Below, piece by piece: positions 16,059 through 24,116 of a DNA stretch of 43,577 bases (positions within the stretch are counted from its first letter, which is position 1; every line of letters begins with the position of its first letter). Source of the stretch: Corynebacterium curieae. GTDB lineage: Bacteria > Actinomycetota > Actinomycetes > Mycobacteriales > Mycobacteriaceae. The position numbers and the translations under genes are program-made. The stretch spans positions 1 to 43,577 of the forward strand of contig NZ_JAKMUU010000009.1 in the NCBI RefSeq assembly GCF_027570035.1, read 5' to 3'. The notes under the pieces are model-generated. The model was not told the DNA's origin, did not search any database, and was given only the letters and a program-made list of their open reading frames with translations.

Positions 16059-16150
16059 TAAAGTATTAACCGACACGGTCGGTGTCTTTTTCGTTTTGGA
16101 CCCCCGCTAGAGTTGGCGCTCGATGATGCGGGGGTTTCCTCGTTTTTGAG
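16059..16150 (+). ncRNA. Candidate antisense RNA over the repA leader
   Basis: Opposite to repA, a possible promoter (TTCACT at 16037-16042, TAAAGT at 16059-16064, 16-base spacer) is followed by a small hairpin at 16069-16086 with TTTTT, and then by a strong stem CCCCCGC/GCGGGGG (16101-16107 and 16128-16134) with a trailing T-rich run. The size (~80 nt) and position in the repA leader fit a countertranscribed copy-number RNA. This is an inference from structure only. Confidence 0.35.
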
Positions 16151-16362
16151 GAATGTGCGCGCCCTGGACTTGAACCGAGGGTGTGTGCCGCTCGCGCTGC
16201 GCACCCCACGAGTGTGAGGCGCGGCTTTTTATTTTCTTCGCCTATTAAATCACATCAGTGTGACTTACTGGGAGATTTAGTACTGGTGGCGGCTGTTGCC
16301 AAGAAGCCTTATCGGCTGTTTGCTTTGATGAAGCTTGCTCGGAACCTAAGGCATTAGTGGAG

Positions 16363-16626
16363 TCACTGTTGTTCTTCGGGCTCTTCTTTTAGCCCGTTGA
16401 GCATTATTTGGTTAAACAAGTTGTTGATTGTCTTCTCTTCGAAGTCTGCAGCCACTTGATTCCAATGGAATTCTTCTAGTTTGGGAAGCACGGCTGTAAT
16501 AGCCATTTTTAAGTAGAAACCTCGACTACGTCCTGTCCTATCGCAGAGAGCGTCGAGTCGTTCAATGATTTCATCTGGCATCCGTACAGACACCACACGT
16601 CCGGAAGGGTGGGGTCCTTGTTTCAT
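16363..16626 (-). CDS. Ribbon-helix-helix regulator
   Basis: The protein has a ribbon-helix-helix DNA-binding domain: VVSVRMPDEIIERLDALCDRTGRSRGFYLKMAI, with the beta strand VVSVRMP and two helices, followed by an acidic C-terminal tail. ATG 16626 is chosen because AAGGAGAGG lies upstream; a longer frame to 16662 would run into the operator. At 87 residues it resembles small CopG/RelB-type repressors or antitoxins. No toxin partner is next to it. A nonsense-broken relative lies at 29061-29375 with a similar operator. Confidence 0.75.
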   Translation of the reverse strand: MKQGPHPSGRVVSVRMPDEIIERLDALCDRTGRSRGFYLKMAITAVLPKLEEFHWNQVAADFEEKTINNLFNQIMLNGLKEEPEEQQ

Positions 16627-16653
16627 ATGAAGTATCCTCTCCTTGGCAGCATT

Positions 16654-16670
16654 GGTAAACATTGTTTACC
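16654..16670. promoter_or_regulatory. Palindromic operator of the RHH gene
   Basis: GGTAAACATTGTTTACC is a perfect 17-base palindrome around a central T. It lies 28 bases upstream of the ATG of the ribbon-helix-helix gene and is the probable site of autoregulation. The core GTAAACAnTGTTTAC recurs at 29415-29429 upstream of the broken relative. Confidence 0.7.
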
Positions 16671-16751
16671 ATACGCAAGACTGGAGGAGTCTTCTCAAAT
16701 TCTTTAACAGCATCATGAGCGGCGCGCGCCACAGAGAGGAAGGACGCCTCC

Positions 16752-16865
16752 GTGGACGCACTGCCATTTATCGGTTACCAACCATGTCCCCAGCTGAACT
16801 CATCTCCATTCCGGTCTGGATGCTCATTACCCAGATATGACGCGCATGACTGGTGGAGCACTGGC
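16752..16865 (+). pseudogene. Broken copy of the small membrane protein gene at 22963-23142
   Basis: DNA starting GTGGACGCACTGCCATTTATC matches the start of the intact minus-strand gene at 23142 over ~20 bases. After a gap and frame change, the match resumes with the stretch encoding ELISIPVWMLITQ (intact: LALIALPVWMLIAQ) and continues into the GACTGGTGG segment. The copy has a deletion, a shifted frame and an early stop. Confidence 0.6.
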
Positions 16866-17340
16866 AATGGAAGGTTGCCGAGCGCTGATGGAGGACAACC
16901 CGCAAGGCTACGAGTGGGCCGTGGCTGATTTTGCCCGCCGAGGAATGGCCGAATCGGCCGCAGCTCTAGGCGATGATGCTGCCACCAACGATGAATTCGT
17001 TGATGAAGACGGCTATGACCTGCGTCTGGGCGCAGTCGATGGGGAAATGTCGCGCTACGGTGTCGAACGCGTGGGCAAAGAGATTACCGCACAGGCAGGA
17101 GAAGATGATGGGCGTGATGTCACTGCACTGTCTCCGGCAGAGGTTATCGAGGACTTAGAAGCTCAAGACGCTGAACCACAGGCAATAGATACCTACGCGC
17201 TGGCCGTTGGCGATAGTGACATCTCGCCAAGTGATGATTTGGTTGACCAGCTGCAAACCGAAAGCAGCGCGGGTGCTGACCACGACGCAGACATGCAGTT
17301 CGAGCAGGAAGCAGCCGATGAGCAGGTAGCCGAAATGTAG
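16837..17340 (+). CDS. Acidic hypothetical protein
   Basis: This 167-residue, strongly acidic protein has no recognised domain. The middle (NPQGYEWAVADFARRGMAESAAAL) looks like a folded part; the rest is rich in Asp, Glu and Ala. The first ~10 codons overlap the membrane-gene remnant, so the true start may be ATG 16849 or 16867. A strong terminator follows and separates it from traA. Its place beside the relaxase gene suggests a mobilisation accessory, but that is only context. Confidence 0.45.
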   Translation: MTRMTGGALAMEGCRALMEDNPQGYEWAVADFARRGMAESAAALGDDAATNDEFVDEDGYDLRLGAVDGEMSRYGVERVGKEITAQAGEDDGRDVTALSPAEVIEDLEAQDAEPQAIDTYALAVGDSDISPSDDLVDQLQTESSAGADHDADMQFEQEAADEQVAEM

Positions 17341-17362
17341 GCGTTTGTCGCTACTTCCCATT

Positions 17363-17392
17363 AGGGCCACGGGTTATCCGTGGCCCTACTTT
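17363..17392 (+). terminator. Rho-independent terminator
   Basis: A 10-base perfect stem, AGGGCCACGG (17363-17372) with CCGTGGCCCT (17378-17387), has a 5-base loop and is followed by ACTTTTT. It ends the acidic-protein gene; traA ends on the other strand directly after. Confidence 0.88.
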
Positions 17393-20300
17393 TTATAGCT
17401 CTGGGCCAGTATCGTGTTGCTGCTCTTCTAGGTCTGGGGCGTAGTCGGTATTGTCATAGTCTTCGTTATCGTCGGATGCGTCCTCGTAGCTATCGTCGGA
17501 TTCGCCGCGTTCGAGTCCTGCCAAGAAGTCCAGGCTTGCCTGTGCTCCGGGGTGGAGTTCATAGTCGTCGTCCTCGACATCATCGAGGGCAGTAGACGCG
17601 TCTGCTGCATCGTGCTGGTTTTCGTCATGCCACTGCTGAGCCTTATCGGCAAGGGCAAGATACTGCTGTTCTTGCTCGCGGTAGTAGTCAAGGTAATTGT
17701 TTGACTGGCCGGTTTCACCTGGGGTGTTTTCAACCATGTCGACCAGCTGGCGGTAGACCGCAGCTTGCTCGCTGTAGACCTCTGGGTCATCGAACTCGGC
17801 CTGCTCCTGGTTTTCCGTCGCGTTGGTATCAACCGTGTCTGCCGCATCCTCATAGGTGTCAAGGTCAGCGGTGTCGTTGCGTTCTGGCTGGGTAAACGCC
17901 GTGGTGTTTTCTTCCGACTGCTCTGGCTGTGGGACAGTAGGAGCATCGTTGAAGGTCTCGGCGGCAGGGGCCGGTGCTTCATTGACCAGGCCAGCAGGTG
18001 CCTGTTGGGGCGTGTAGGCCTCGGAGATGACCTCGGTAAAGACCTGCTCAATGCTGGTCTCGTCGAAGTCGAGGCCCAACCGCTGTGCTTCATGGCGCTG
18101 CTCGGCGGCAATTGCATTAAGTTCATCGGCGATATAGCCGGCGTGGTCTTCGGCATTGTCGGGAAGATTAACGTCGCCAAGGCGGGTGGCAGCGCTAAAG
18201 CGGGCGTGCCAGCCCAGCTTTTCGCCGCGTTTTTCATCCAACCGCTGGCTGAGCATTGCTACTTCTTCGGCGTCGGCAGCGCGTGCTTCTCCGCGCCGGT
18301 GCTCCCCCAGTTCGGTATCAGCGGCAAGTGCTTGGATTTCCTGCCACTTGGCAACTGGTGGCAGTCCGTGGCGTGCTTCTTCAATGCGCTGGTCGCACGC
18401 GTCTAGGCGGGCTTGCGCGTCGCGCAGATTGGTTTCTGCCTGGCGCATCATCTCCCGGTAATCGTCAGCGTTTTTATCACCGTGGTCGTAGTGACGCTCG
18501 TTTTCTGGGCGCTCAAGGTCGATGATGAACAGTTCGCCGTGTTCAAGGTCGAACTGATAGGTTTTGCAGTCGTTTTCACTTTGACGCTTGTCGGCCTTGG
18601 CGTCTTCGAAGGCCTGGATACGCTGGGTTTGGATAAAGACCGCGTTAAACTGCGCTTTCACCTTGTTGAGGTGAGCGCCCTCGGCGCGGCGCAGGCGCTG
18701 GCGCAGGATGATTTCTTCCATCGAGATGGATTCAATCTTGGCCAGGGCATGACTGCGCATCTGCTCAACAACGTCTTGGTCGAGTGCGCGCAGGTCACTG
18801 TTAAGACCGGCTTTCTTCGCGTGCTGGACTGCGTGCGGGTTATGGCGGCGCAGCCACTCGTCAAGTTCCATGTCGGTGCGTGAGGTAATAGGCGGGAGCT
18901 GATTACGCTGCCCGGTATCCAGTCGCTCAAACTCGTTGTCGAGTCGGTAGCGGATAAGCCGGGCAATATCTTCGGCATTGTCGGTATCAACCGTGGCGTG
19001 CTGCATGGCTGCTCGCGGGTCGATTCCGGCATCAATCATCTTCGTCCACGCATGGCGAATAGGCTTAGTGCCCTCGTCGGATTCTTCTAGCTGCTTTATC
19101 TGACGTGCTGGCAGGGTGTCGATCCAGTCGGGTAGGTAGGCGTCGATGAAGTCAGTAATGGCGTCATCGCGGCCAAGGTTCCACAGGCGGGTGATGCGCT
19201 CGGGGCTGGTTTGTTCGTCGATGACTTCGCGGACAATATCGTGGGCGGCGCGTGGGTTGGTGTCTTTGGATACGACGTAGTTAAAGACGTCTTGTGCTCC
19301 TGGGGCGTTTGCGTTGCCGATGTAGTGGTAGTGACCATCTTCAGCATCTGGGTCAAGGATGTGCTCGTTGACGGTGTAGATGTGGTTGGCAAGTTTGCCA
19401 CGGGTTAGTGCCACGTACATGCCTGCTCGGTCAACGGATTGGTCGATTACCGCGCGGGTGACATCGACGGTTGTGCCCTGGGCGCGATAGACGGTGGCCG
19501 CGTAACCGAGTTGAACGTTCTCGCGCACATAGTCTGCCGGGAGGTGTTTGATATGACCTTTATCGTCGGTGGCGATGATGCTTCCATCGTCGCGAATGTC
19601 GGCCAGGGTGAGTAGTTCACCGTTAGTCACCCGCGTGGTTGCCCCGGTGTTCTGGTCGCTAAAAACGCGGTTTTGGCGCGTGAGGATAGTATCTCCCAGA
19701 CCAGCGCTCTCGCCGCGCGCGATAGCAATAGTCTCCTCATCGTTGACCTCACCGCAGGCGATGCGGTGGGAGCGAATCATAGTGTTCAGCGCCACCACGT
19801 CTTTGTTGGTGGCTGCAATAAGCAGGCTGTTATGGCCGTTGGCAACATCGGAAAGGTAGTCGCTTACGGCACTTTCCAGCATGCTAGAGCGCCCACCGCC
19901 GTGAACCCAGCCGCGCTGATTGTAGAAGTCGAACGTGGAGGTATCACCCTCGCGCAGGCGCAAGCTGGCGGCAGATTGCTCACTGTCACCGCCGAAGCGA
20001 ATGACCTCAGAGAGCTGGTTATCGGCGCGCTCGTTTTCTTTAACCATCGCACCAAAAAGCCCGCCGTTTTCAACCGCGCCAAGCTGTTTATGGTCGCCGA
20101 CAAAGCGCACCACTGCGCCGGCGTCTTCGGCAATTTCAATCAGTGAGCCGATGTTGGGGGTCGAGACCATGCCGGCCTCGTCGACCAAAATCATATCGCC
20201 GGGATTAATCTCAACCGGCAAATCTTTCACGCTATAACCATCCTTGTTGGGGTGGTTTCCGCGCCAAGTAAAGGTCAGTTTATCGACTGTCAGTGCCTGG

Positions 20301-22192
20301 GTTCCGAGGTCTTGGGAGAGCACGTCGGCCGCTTGTGCCGAGGGTGCTAGGCCGATGACTTTGTTGCCTTTTTGTGCCCACACGTCAGCAACCAAGCGCA
20401 GCGATGCGGTCTTACCGGTACCGGCAGGACCGACACCAGTAGCAGCGAGTGTGCCGCAGTTAAGCAGGTAGCGTGCCATTGCTTCCTGGCCGGAGTTGAG
20501 CCTAAAACCGGCGTGCTTTTCGTGAGCATCAACAGTTGAATCAATAGCCACTGAGTCGGCAAATTCCGCTACTGGTTCATCCAGAGCGGCGAGTGCTTTA
20601 GCTTCGGTATCCAGAATTTCTTGGGTGGTAAAAATCTGCGAATCGGCGAAATTATCGCGCGACAAACCACGCTGGTCTTTCAGCCGTTCAGGCAAGTCTA
20701 GCATCTCGAAATCGTTAAGCGCAATGGCTTGTTCCTCCACAATTAGCTCGGTCATGGAGTCGTGGATGATGTTGCGTTCAGTCACTGATTCGAAGCGATA
20801 TGCCTGAAGTTTTTGCGCCACAGCAGTTGAAATATGGGACTTGCGGAAGTAGGAGCGACGCCGCTGCAACGTCTCTAGTGCGTCGCGCATAACGGCATCA
20901 GAATGGGCGTCTACGTCAAATAGTGGGCGGGTGTTTTCGGTGTTCTCGCCGTGGGCATTAGCTACTGCGGCAAGGTGATTCTCGCCGTCAGACAGGGACA
21001 AAACTTCCTTGCGCCATGCCTCGCGCAGCTCGTAGAGAGTCTCTGGTTCGCGCTTGGCATCGCGGGTTTCCAGGATGGCTTTTTGCCACAACTGGTTCAT
21101 TTCCTGCACGCTCGGGCTGGCCTGACGCTGGGCAATATGCTCTTCGACCAAGCGCTCATAGACGGGCAGAGCGTGAGCACGACGCTTGGAAAAAGCATCC
21201 AAAAGTTCCTCGGAAATACCGGCGACTTCCCACGTCGGTTCCTTACCAGAATCGCGCTCACGTGGGACGAATTGCACGCCCATTTCGTTGGTCAACAAGG
21301 TCGTAAGTATCGAGTCAAAGCGGTGGGAAATCGTCTGATTGAACTTCATCAGCGTGTAGCCGTCGATGGATAGCCAGCGCCCATCTTCGGCCTGAACCTT
21401 GTTGGACACAAGCACATGCGAGTGCAAATCTGGGTCACCTGCACGGGTGTCATAGTGCTTAAATTCGGACGCAATAAGCCCTTTAGTTTTGACTTGTTCT
21501 GCGCCTGCTTTGCCCGAGCGAGTAAACAAAGCGTTGTCTTCCGTCCACTCTAAAGCTTCCGCAACAGCGCGGTGATGAAGCTCCTCAATGCGTCGGGAAG
21601 TGTCTTCATCGGCGAGTGCCCAGAGCACAGAAATCGACTTAGCAGGCGAAAAAGTAAGGTCAAAACCGGCCACAGATTGACGCACTTCGTCTTTCAAACC
21701 GTTGACCCAATTAACGACCTCACGGCCTGATTCTGGCTCGCGTCCGAACTCCTCAATGAAGAAATCAGTGCCAATTTCTTGAGCCATGTCAGAGCGCTGC
21801 TCACGGGTTAACAGCGTCTTTTCACGCTGGCGATGCTTACGCTCTGCGTCACGAAGTGCGACCAAAACTGGGATGTCATTGGTGTAATTGGCAAACGGCC
21901 TACCCAACTGAATGTCTTTGACTTTCGCACCGTCACGCATGAGATTATCCGCGTCTGGATGCAAGCCTTCGCCGTAGAGTGCGGCCATGTTTTCTTCCGA
22001 AATTTCCGCGCCAACGTGAATATCTTCGTTGTTAAAACCGGCTAGTCCGCGTCCAATCCAGCGCCCTGGCGGGGTGCCTTTCGCGGCGTAATACTTGCTC
22101 AAACTTGGCTCATCGGTTGGCCCGTCGTTGGTAGCCACAGAGCGCAAGAGGTACTCGTACCCCGTTCCGCTGTGGACTACTCGCAGGCTCAT
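17393..22192 (-). CDS. traA: TraA-type MobF relaxase with RecD-like helicase
   Basis: This is a large conjugative relaxase of about 1,600 residues. The N-terminal TrwC-type relaxase domain begins MSLRVVHSGTGYEYLLRSV; the metal-binding three-His set lies in HYDTRAGDPDLHSHVLV (His 278, 289 and 291 of the longest frame). A RecD-type helicase follows with Walker A GPAGTGKT (620-627) and Walker B ILVDEAGMVS. The C-terminus is a long coiled-coil and acidic tail. The protein nicks oriT, attaches to the strand and unwinds it during transfer. I place the start at ATG 22192; ATG 22195 and longer frames exist. The oriT-like region lies directly upstream. No type IV secretion genes are present here, so transfer may depend on other machinery. 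Confidence 0.93.
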   Translation of the reverse strand: MSLRVVHSGTGYEYLLRSVATNDGPTDEPSLSKYYAAKGTPPGRWIGRGLAGFNNEDIHVGAEISEENMAALYGEGLHPDADNLMRDGAKVKDIQLGRPFANYTNDIPVLVALRDAERKHRQREKTLLTREQRSDMAQEIGTDFFIEEFGREPESGREVVNWVNGLKDEVRQSVAGFDLTFSPAKSISVLWALADEDTSRRIEELHHRAVAEALEWTEDNALFTRSGKAGAEQVKTKGLIASEFKHYDTRAGDPDLHSHVLVSNKVQAEDGRWLSIDGYTLMKFNQTISHRFDSILTTLLTNEMGVQFVPRERDSGKEPTWEVAGISEELLDAFSKRRAHALPVYERLVEEHIAQRQASPSVQEMNQLWQKAILETRDAKREPETLYELREAWRKEVLSLSDGENHLAAVANAHGENTENTRPLFDVDAHSDAVMRDALETLQRRRSYFRKSHISTAVAQKLQAYRFESVTERNIIHDSMTELIVEEQAIALNDFEMLDLPERLKDQRGLSRDNFADSQIFTTQEILDTEAKALAALDEPVAEFADSVAIDSTVDAHEKHAGFRLNSGQEAMARYLLNCGTLAATGVGPAGTGKTASLRLVADVWAQKGNKVIGLAPSAQAADVLSQDLGTQALTVDKLTFTWRGNHPNKDGYSVKDLPVEINPGDMILVDEAGMVSTPNIGSLIEIAEDAGAVVRFVGDHKQLGAVENGGLFGAMVKENERADNQLSEVIRFGGDSEQSAASLRLREGDTSTFDFYNQRGWVHGGGRSSMLESAVSDYLSDVANGHNSLLIAATNKDVVALNTMIRSHRIACGEVNDEETIAIARGESAGLGDTILTRQNRVFSDQNTGATTRVTNGELLTLADIRDDGSIIATDDKGHIKHLPADYVRENVQLGYAATVYRAQGTTVDVTRAVIDQSVDRAGMYVALTRGKLANHIYTVNEHILDPDAEDGHYHYIGNANAPGAQDVFNYVVSKDTNPRAAHDIVREVIDEQTSPERITRLWNLGRDDAITDFIDAYLPDWIDTLPARQIKQLEESDEGTKPIRHAWTKMIDAGIDPRAAMQHATVDTDNAEDIARLIRYRLDNEFERLDTGQRNQLPPITSRTDMELDEWLRRHNPHAVQHAKKAGLNSDLRALDQDVVEQMRSHALAKIESISMEEIILRQRLRRAEGAHLNKVKAQFNAVFIQTQRIQAFEDAKADKRQSENDCKTYQFDLEHGELFIIDLERPENERHYDHGDKNADDYREMMRQAETNLRDAQARLDACDQRIEEARHGLPPVAKWQEIQALAADTELGEHRRGEARAADAEEVAMLSQRLDEKRGEKLGWHARFSAATRLGDVNLPDNAEDHAGYIADELNAIAAEQRHEAQRLGLDFDETSIEQVFTEVISEAYTPQQAPAGLVNEAPAPAAETFNDAPTVPQPEQSEENTTAFTQPERNDTADLDTYEDAADTVDTNATENQEQAEFDDPEVYSEQAAVYRQLVDMVENTPGETGQSNNYLDYYREQEQQYLALADKAQQWHDENQHDAADASTALDDVEDDDYELHPGAQASLDFLAGLERGESDDSYEDASDDNEDYDNTDYAPDLEEQQHDTGPEL

Positions 22193-22264
22193 CATGTAGC
22201 CCATGCTACCAGCCAAAACCCGATTAACACTAAGAGTGCATAAAGTGTGTATCTTTTCAGACGC

Positions 22265-22415
22265 TTGCGCCTGGTGAGCGAAGCTCACGTCTGGGCGTTA
22301 GCCCAGGTGCGATGAGACGGGTCAAAAACGTCGTTTTTGACCATCGCAAAAGCGCTTCCCGCAAGGGGGGCGCTTGTGTCAGGCTTGCCCGGGGTGTGCG
22401 GCTGGCATTCTGGAA
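22265..22415. other. oriT: Candidate origin of transfer (oriT)
   Basis: This non-coding segment between the divergent relaxase gene and its small neighbour is packed with inverted repeats: GTGAGC/GCTCAC (22274-22288), CTGGGC/GCCCAG (22291-22306) and a 10-base stem GGTCAAAAAC/GTTTTTGACC (22320-22342) nested in GATG/CATC. Further right is an imperfect AAGCGC...GCGCTT repeat. The location next to a MobF relaxase is where oriT is normally found. I cannot place the nick site. Confidence 0.6.
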
Positions 22416-22417
22416 GC

Positions 22418-22795
22418 ATGGTCAAAGCAAACAAGTCCCTGAAAACCCGTCAGGCGTTGCGCGCGCATTTTGAGGAAGAGCAGCAAAAGCTGCGTGACCG
22501 CAAGAAGAAGCTCAACTCCCTGTTGTCACTTATCGACCAGCGTGAGAATCTCAACGAAAAGATTGGTCACGCCTCGCGGGCAGTTATCGATCTAGGTGAA
22601 CCTAAAGAACTCGTGCGCGAGCTCATCGGTGTAAGCCAGCGCGATTTCAACGACATGCTCAAGACTGCTAAGGAGTCCTCCCCTGGAGACGATGAGTCGC
22701 ATACTGGCAATGATAAGCGCCAGTACAACGACGAAGCCGCCAGCGCCACTGATAACGCTGGCGGCGATGGTGCCGATGAGAATAGTGGCCAGTAG
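22418..22795 (+). CDS. Small coiled-coil mobilisation accessory protein
   Basis: This protein has 125 residues. The N-terminal half is basic and helical (TRQALRAHFEEEQQKLRDRKKK), likely a coiled coil, followed by LVRELIGVSQRDFNDMLK and a disordered acidic tail. ATG 22418 is chosen; the longer upstream frame would cover the oriT repeats. It is divergent from the relaxase gene across the oriT-like region, the usual place for relaxosome accessory proteins. Family not recognised. Confidence 0.6.
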   Translation: MVKANKSLKTRQALRAHFEEEQQKLRDRKKKLNSLLSLIDQRENLNEKIGHASRAVIDLGEPKELVRELIGVSQRDFNDMLKTAKESSPGDDESHTGNDKRQYNDEAASATDNAGGDGADENSGQ

Positions 22796-22834
22796 TCAGT
22801 AGAGAAAATCAGTCTTCGGCGTTAGCGGCTGCAG

Positions 22835-22963
22835 CTACTGTTGCTCGTTCGGGTCGTAATACTCGCCAGGGTTGGCAGGCGCGTCTTCGTACGTGTTGGA
22901 GTAGGGAGAGTCGTTGGTCCCGTCCGTAGCGCGCCCGTAGTGGTCAGCCATGGAGCAAACCAT
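22835..22963 (-). CDS. Very small hydrophilic protein
   Basis: This gene of 42 residues begins at ATG 22963, which overlaps the stop of the membrane-protein gene in a TGATG arrangement, so it is probably coupled. The sequence is polar, rich in Asn, Asp, Tyr and Pro, and has no recognisable domain. It may instead be the displaced end of the preceding protein after a frameshift. Confidence 0.4.
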   Translation of the reverse strand: MVCSMADHYGRATDGTNDSPYSNTYEDAPANPGEYYDPNEQQ

Positions 22964-23142
22964 CACGCCAAGGAAGGTAAGGAAGACCAGGCGATGATCC
23001 CGCCTAACGCTCTGATGATTCCTGCCACCAGTCCTGCGCTTCGCATCTGGGCAATGAGCATCCAGACCGGCAAGGCGATGAGCGCTAACTGCCACCAGTC
23101 GGAAAAGTCGTTGGTGGAATTGATAAATGGCAGTGCGTCCAT
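22963..23142 (-). CDS. Small membrane protein
   Basis: This 59-residue protein begins MDALPFINSTNDFSDWW, followed by one clear hydrophobic helix LALIALPVWMLIAQM and a second hydrophobic stretch GIIRALGGIIAW. GAGGAAGGACGG lies upstream of ATG 23142. A decayed copy of the gene is at 16752-16865, which shows that it belongs to a transferable backbone unit. It may act in mating-pair formation or regulation; the function is unknown. Confidence 0.6.
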   Translation of the reverse strand: MDALPFINSTNDFSDWWQLALIALPVWMLIAQMRSAGLVAGIIRALGGIIAWSSLPSLA

Positions 23143-23214
23143 GGGTTGTCCGTCCTTCCTCTCTGTGGTGCGTGCCGCCTATGGTGTCAGAGCCTGTGGA
23201 CGTGTGAGGGTGTC

Positions 23215-23832
23215 ATGAAAAACTTTGCCGATACTCCTTTCGAAGAGCTTGCACACCTGGAGCCGGTAGTGGAGTCTTCGGCTTCGCAGTCTCGAACTAA
23301 ACGTGTTCATGATCCTGAGCTTTCTTTCGACGATAAGACTGTTAAGACGTTCTTTGAGCATATGGTGAAGTCGCCGCAGGGTTGTTGGCTGTGGGTTGGT
23401 TCTATTTCGTCTCCTGACGGCTATGGACGGTTTACTTGGCAGCGCGGTAACCGTCAGCGCACGGTGGCTGCTCACCGTTTTGCGCTTCTTATAACAGGTG
23501 AGTCGTTTGGCCCTGGCGAGGTTGCCGAGCATGAATGTAACGAGCCGTTGTGTGCGCGGGTGGGGTATCCGGTTCATAGCGTTGTTGATATGCTCAAGCG
23601 AATCGCCCCACTCGGCATTGAGAGCGTGTGCTTTGGCGAACAGGACTTGCAGATGCAGCCCGAGCGCTTGGTCGTTGGTAATCGTGGGGGCTTAGCTTAT
23701 CTCTCGCGCTCCGGTTGCGGTTTCTGTGCACCGTTTATTCTGGTGGTAGTCAGTAGTGCTGGCGAGGGGCTAGTTCCTCCCCATTACGTTCTAAGTAGTT
23801 CCACCGGAGGGCTCCGAGGATTCATTTCGTAG
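23215..23832 (+). CDS. HNH-endonuclease-like protein, C-terminus doubtful
   Basis: From ATG 23215 (GAGGG site upstream) the first ~116 residues look like an HNH nuclease: GCWLWVGSISSPDGYGRF, TVAAHRFALL (His87), and a zinc-knuckle-like EHECNEPLCARV with Cys108 and Cys113. After that the sequence (GYPVHSVVDML onwards) does not look like the expected end of this family, so a frameshift or a rearrangement near 23565 is likely. The IS110 element starts 110 bases after the stop. The protein may be a homing-type or defence nuclease. Confidence 0.55.
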   Translation: MKNFADTPFEELAHLEPVVESSASQSRTKRVHDPELSFDDKTVKTFFEHMVKSPQGCWLWVGSISSPDGYGRFTWQRGNRQRTVAAHRFALLITGESFGPGEVAEHECNEPLCARVGYPVHSVVDMLKRIAPLGIESVCFGEQDLQMQPERLVVGNRGGLAYLSRSGCGFCAPFILVVVSSAGEGLVPPHYVLSSSTGGLRGFIS

Positions 23833-23953
23833 TCCCCTAATCGGGGCGGGTTATGTTTACTCCGTTCCCTCATTCCCTTCGGGGCTGGAGGAACTAGTCG
23901 CTGGCTTCGGTATGGCTCTTATTCGCCCTGTCTGAAAAATGATCCGGGGGGTG

Positions 23954-24110
23954 ATGCCGCCGAAGGCAGTGACATACTCCAACTGCTAATAGGAACCTGA
24001 TCCACGCCACTAGTTGGTGTGAGATCTCAAAGTAATGTGGATGCCAGCACGAAGTATGTCCGACCAACCCCAGCGACGAAGCAAATTACCGCTTTTCTAT
24101 CGCTAGGAGT
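23954..24110 (+). ncRNA. Candidate bridge RNA region, left non-coding end of the IS110 element
   Basis: The 160-base non-coding left end contains several short inverted repeats, for example TGCCGCC...GGCAGTG and ATCCACGCCAC...GTGGATGCC. IS110-family elements encode a bridge RNA in a non-coding end that pairs with target and donor DNA. For IS1111-type elements the RNA is usually in the right end instead (here 25335-25460), so both ends are candidates. This is an inference from position, family and folding potential. Confidence 0.35.
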
Positions 24111-24116
24111 ATCACC

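Noticed and set aside
16145..16200. tRNA-like segment (GGTTCAAGTCC on the minus strand resembles a T-arm)
   Set aside because: The T-stem does not pair properly and I find no matching acceptor, D-arm or anticodon stem; at most a relic.
15926..16204. Minus-strand frame of 92 codons upstream of repA
   Set aside because: It overlaps the repA start and leader structures, is low-complexity and Ser-rich, and has no support.
17765..18883. Several plus-strand open frames opposite the traA C-terminus
   Set aside because: They are shadows caused by the biased codon use of traA; no ribosome sites or motifs are seen.
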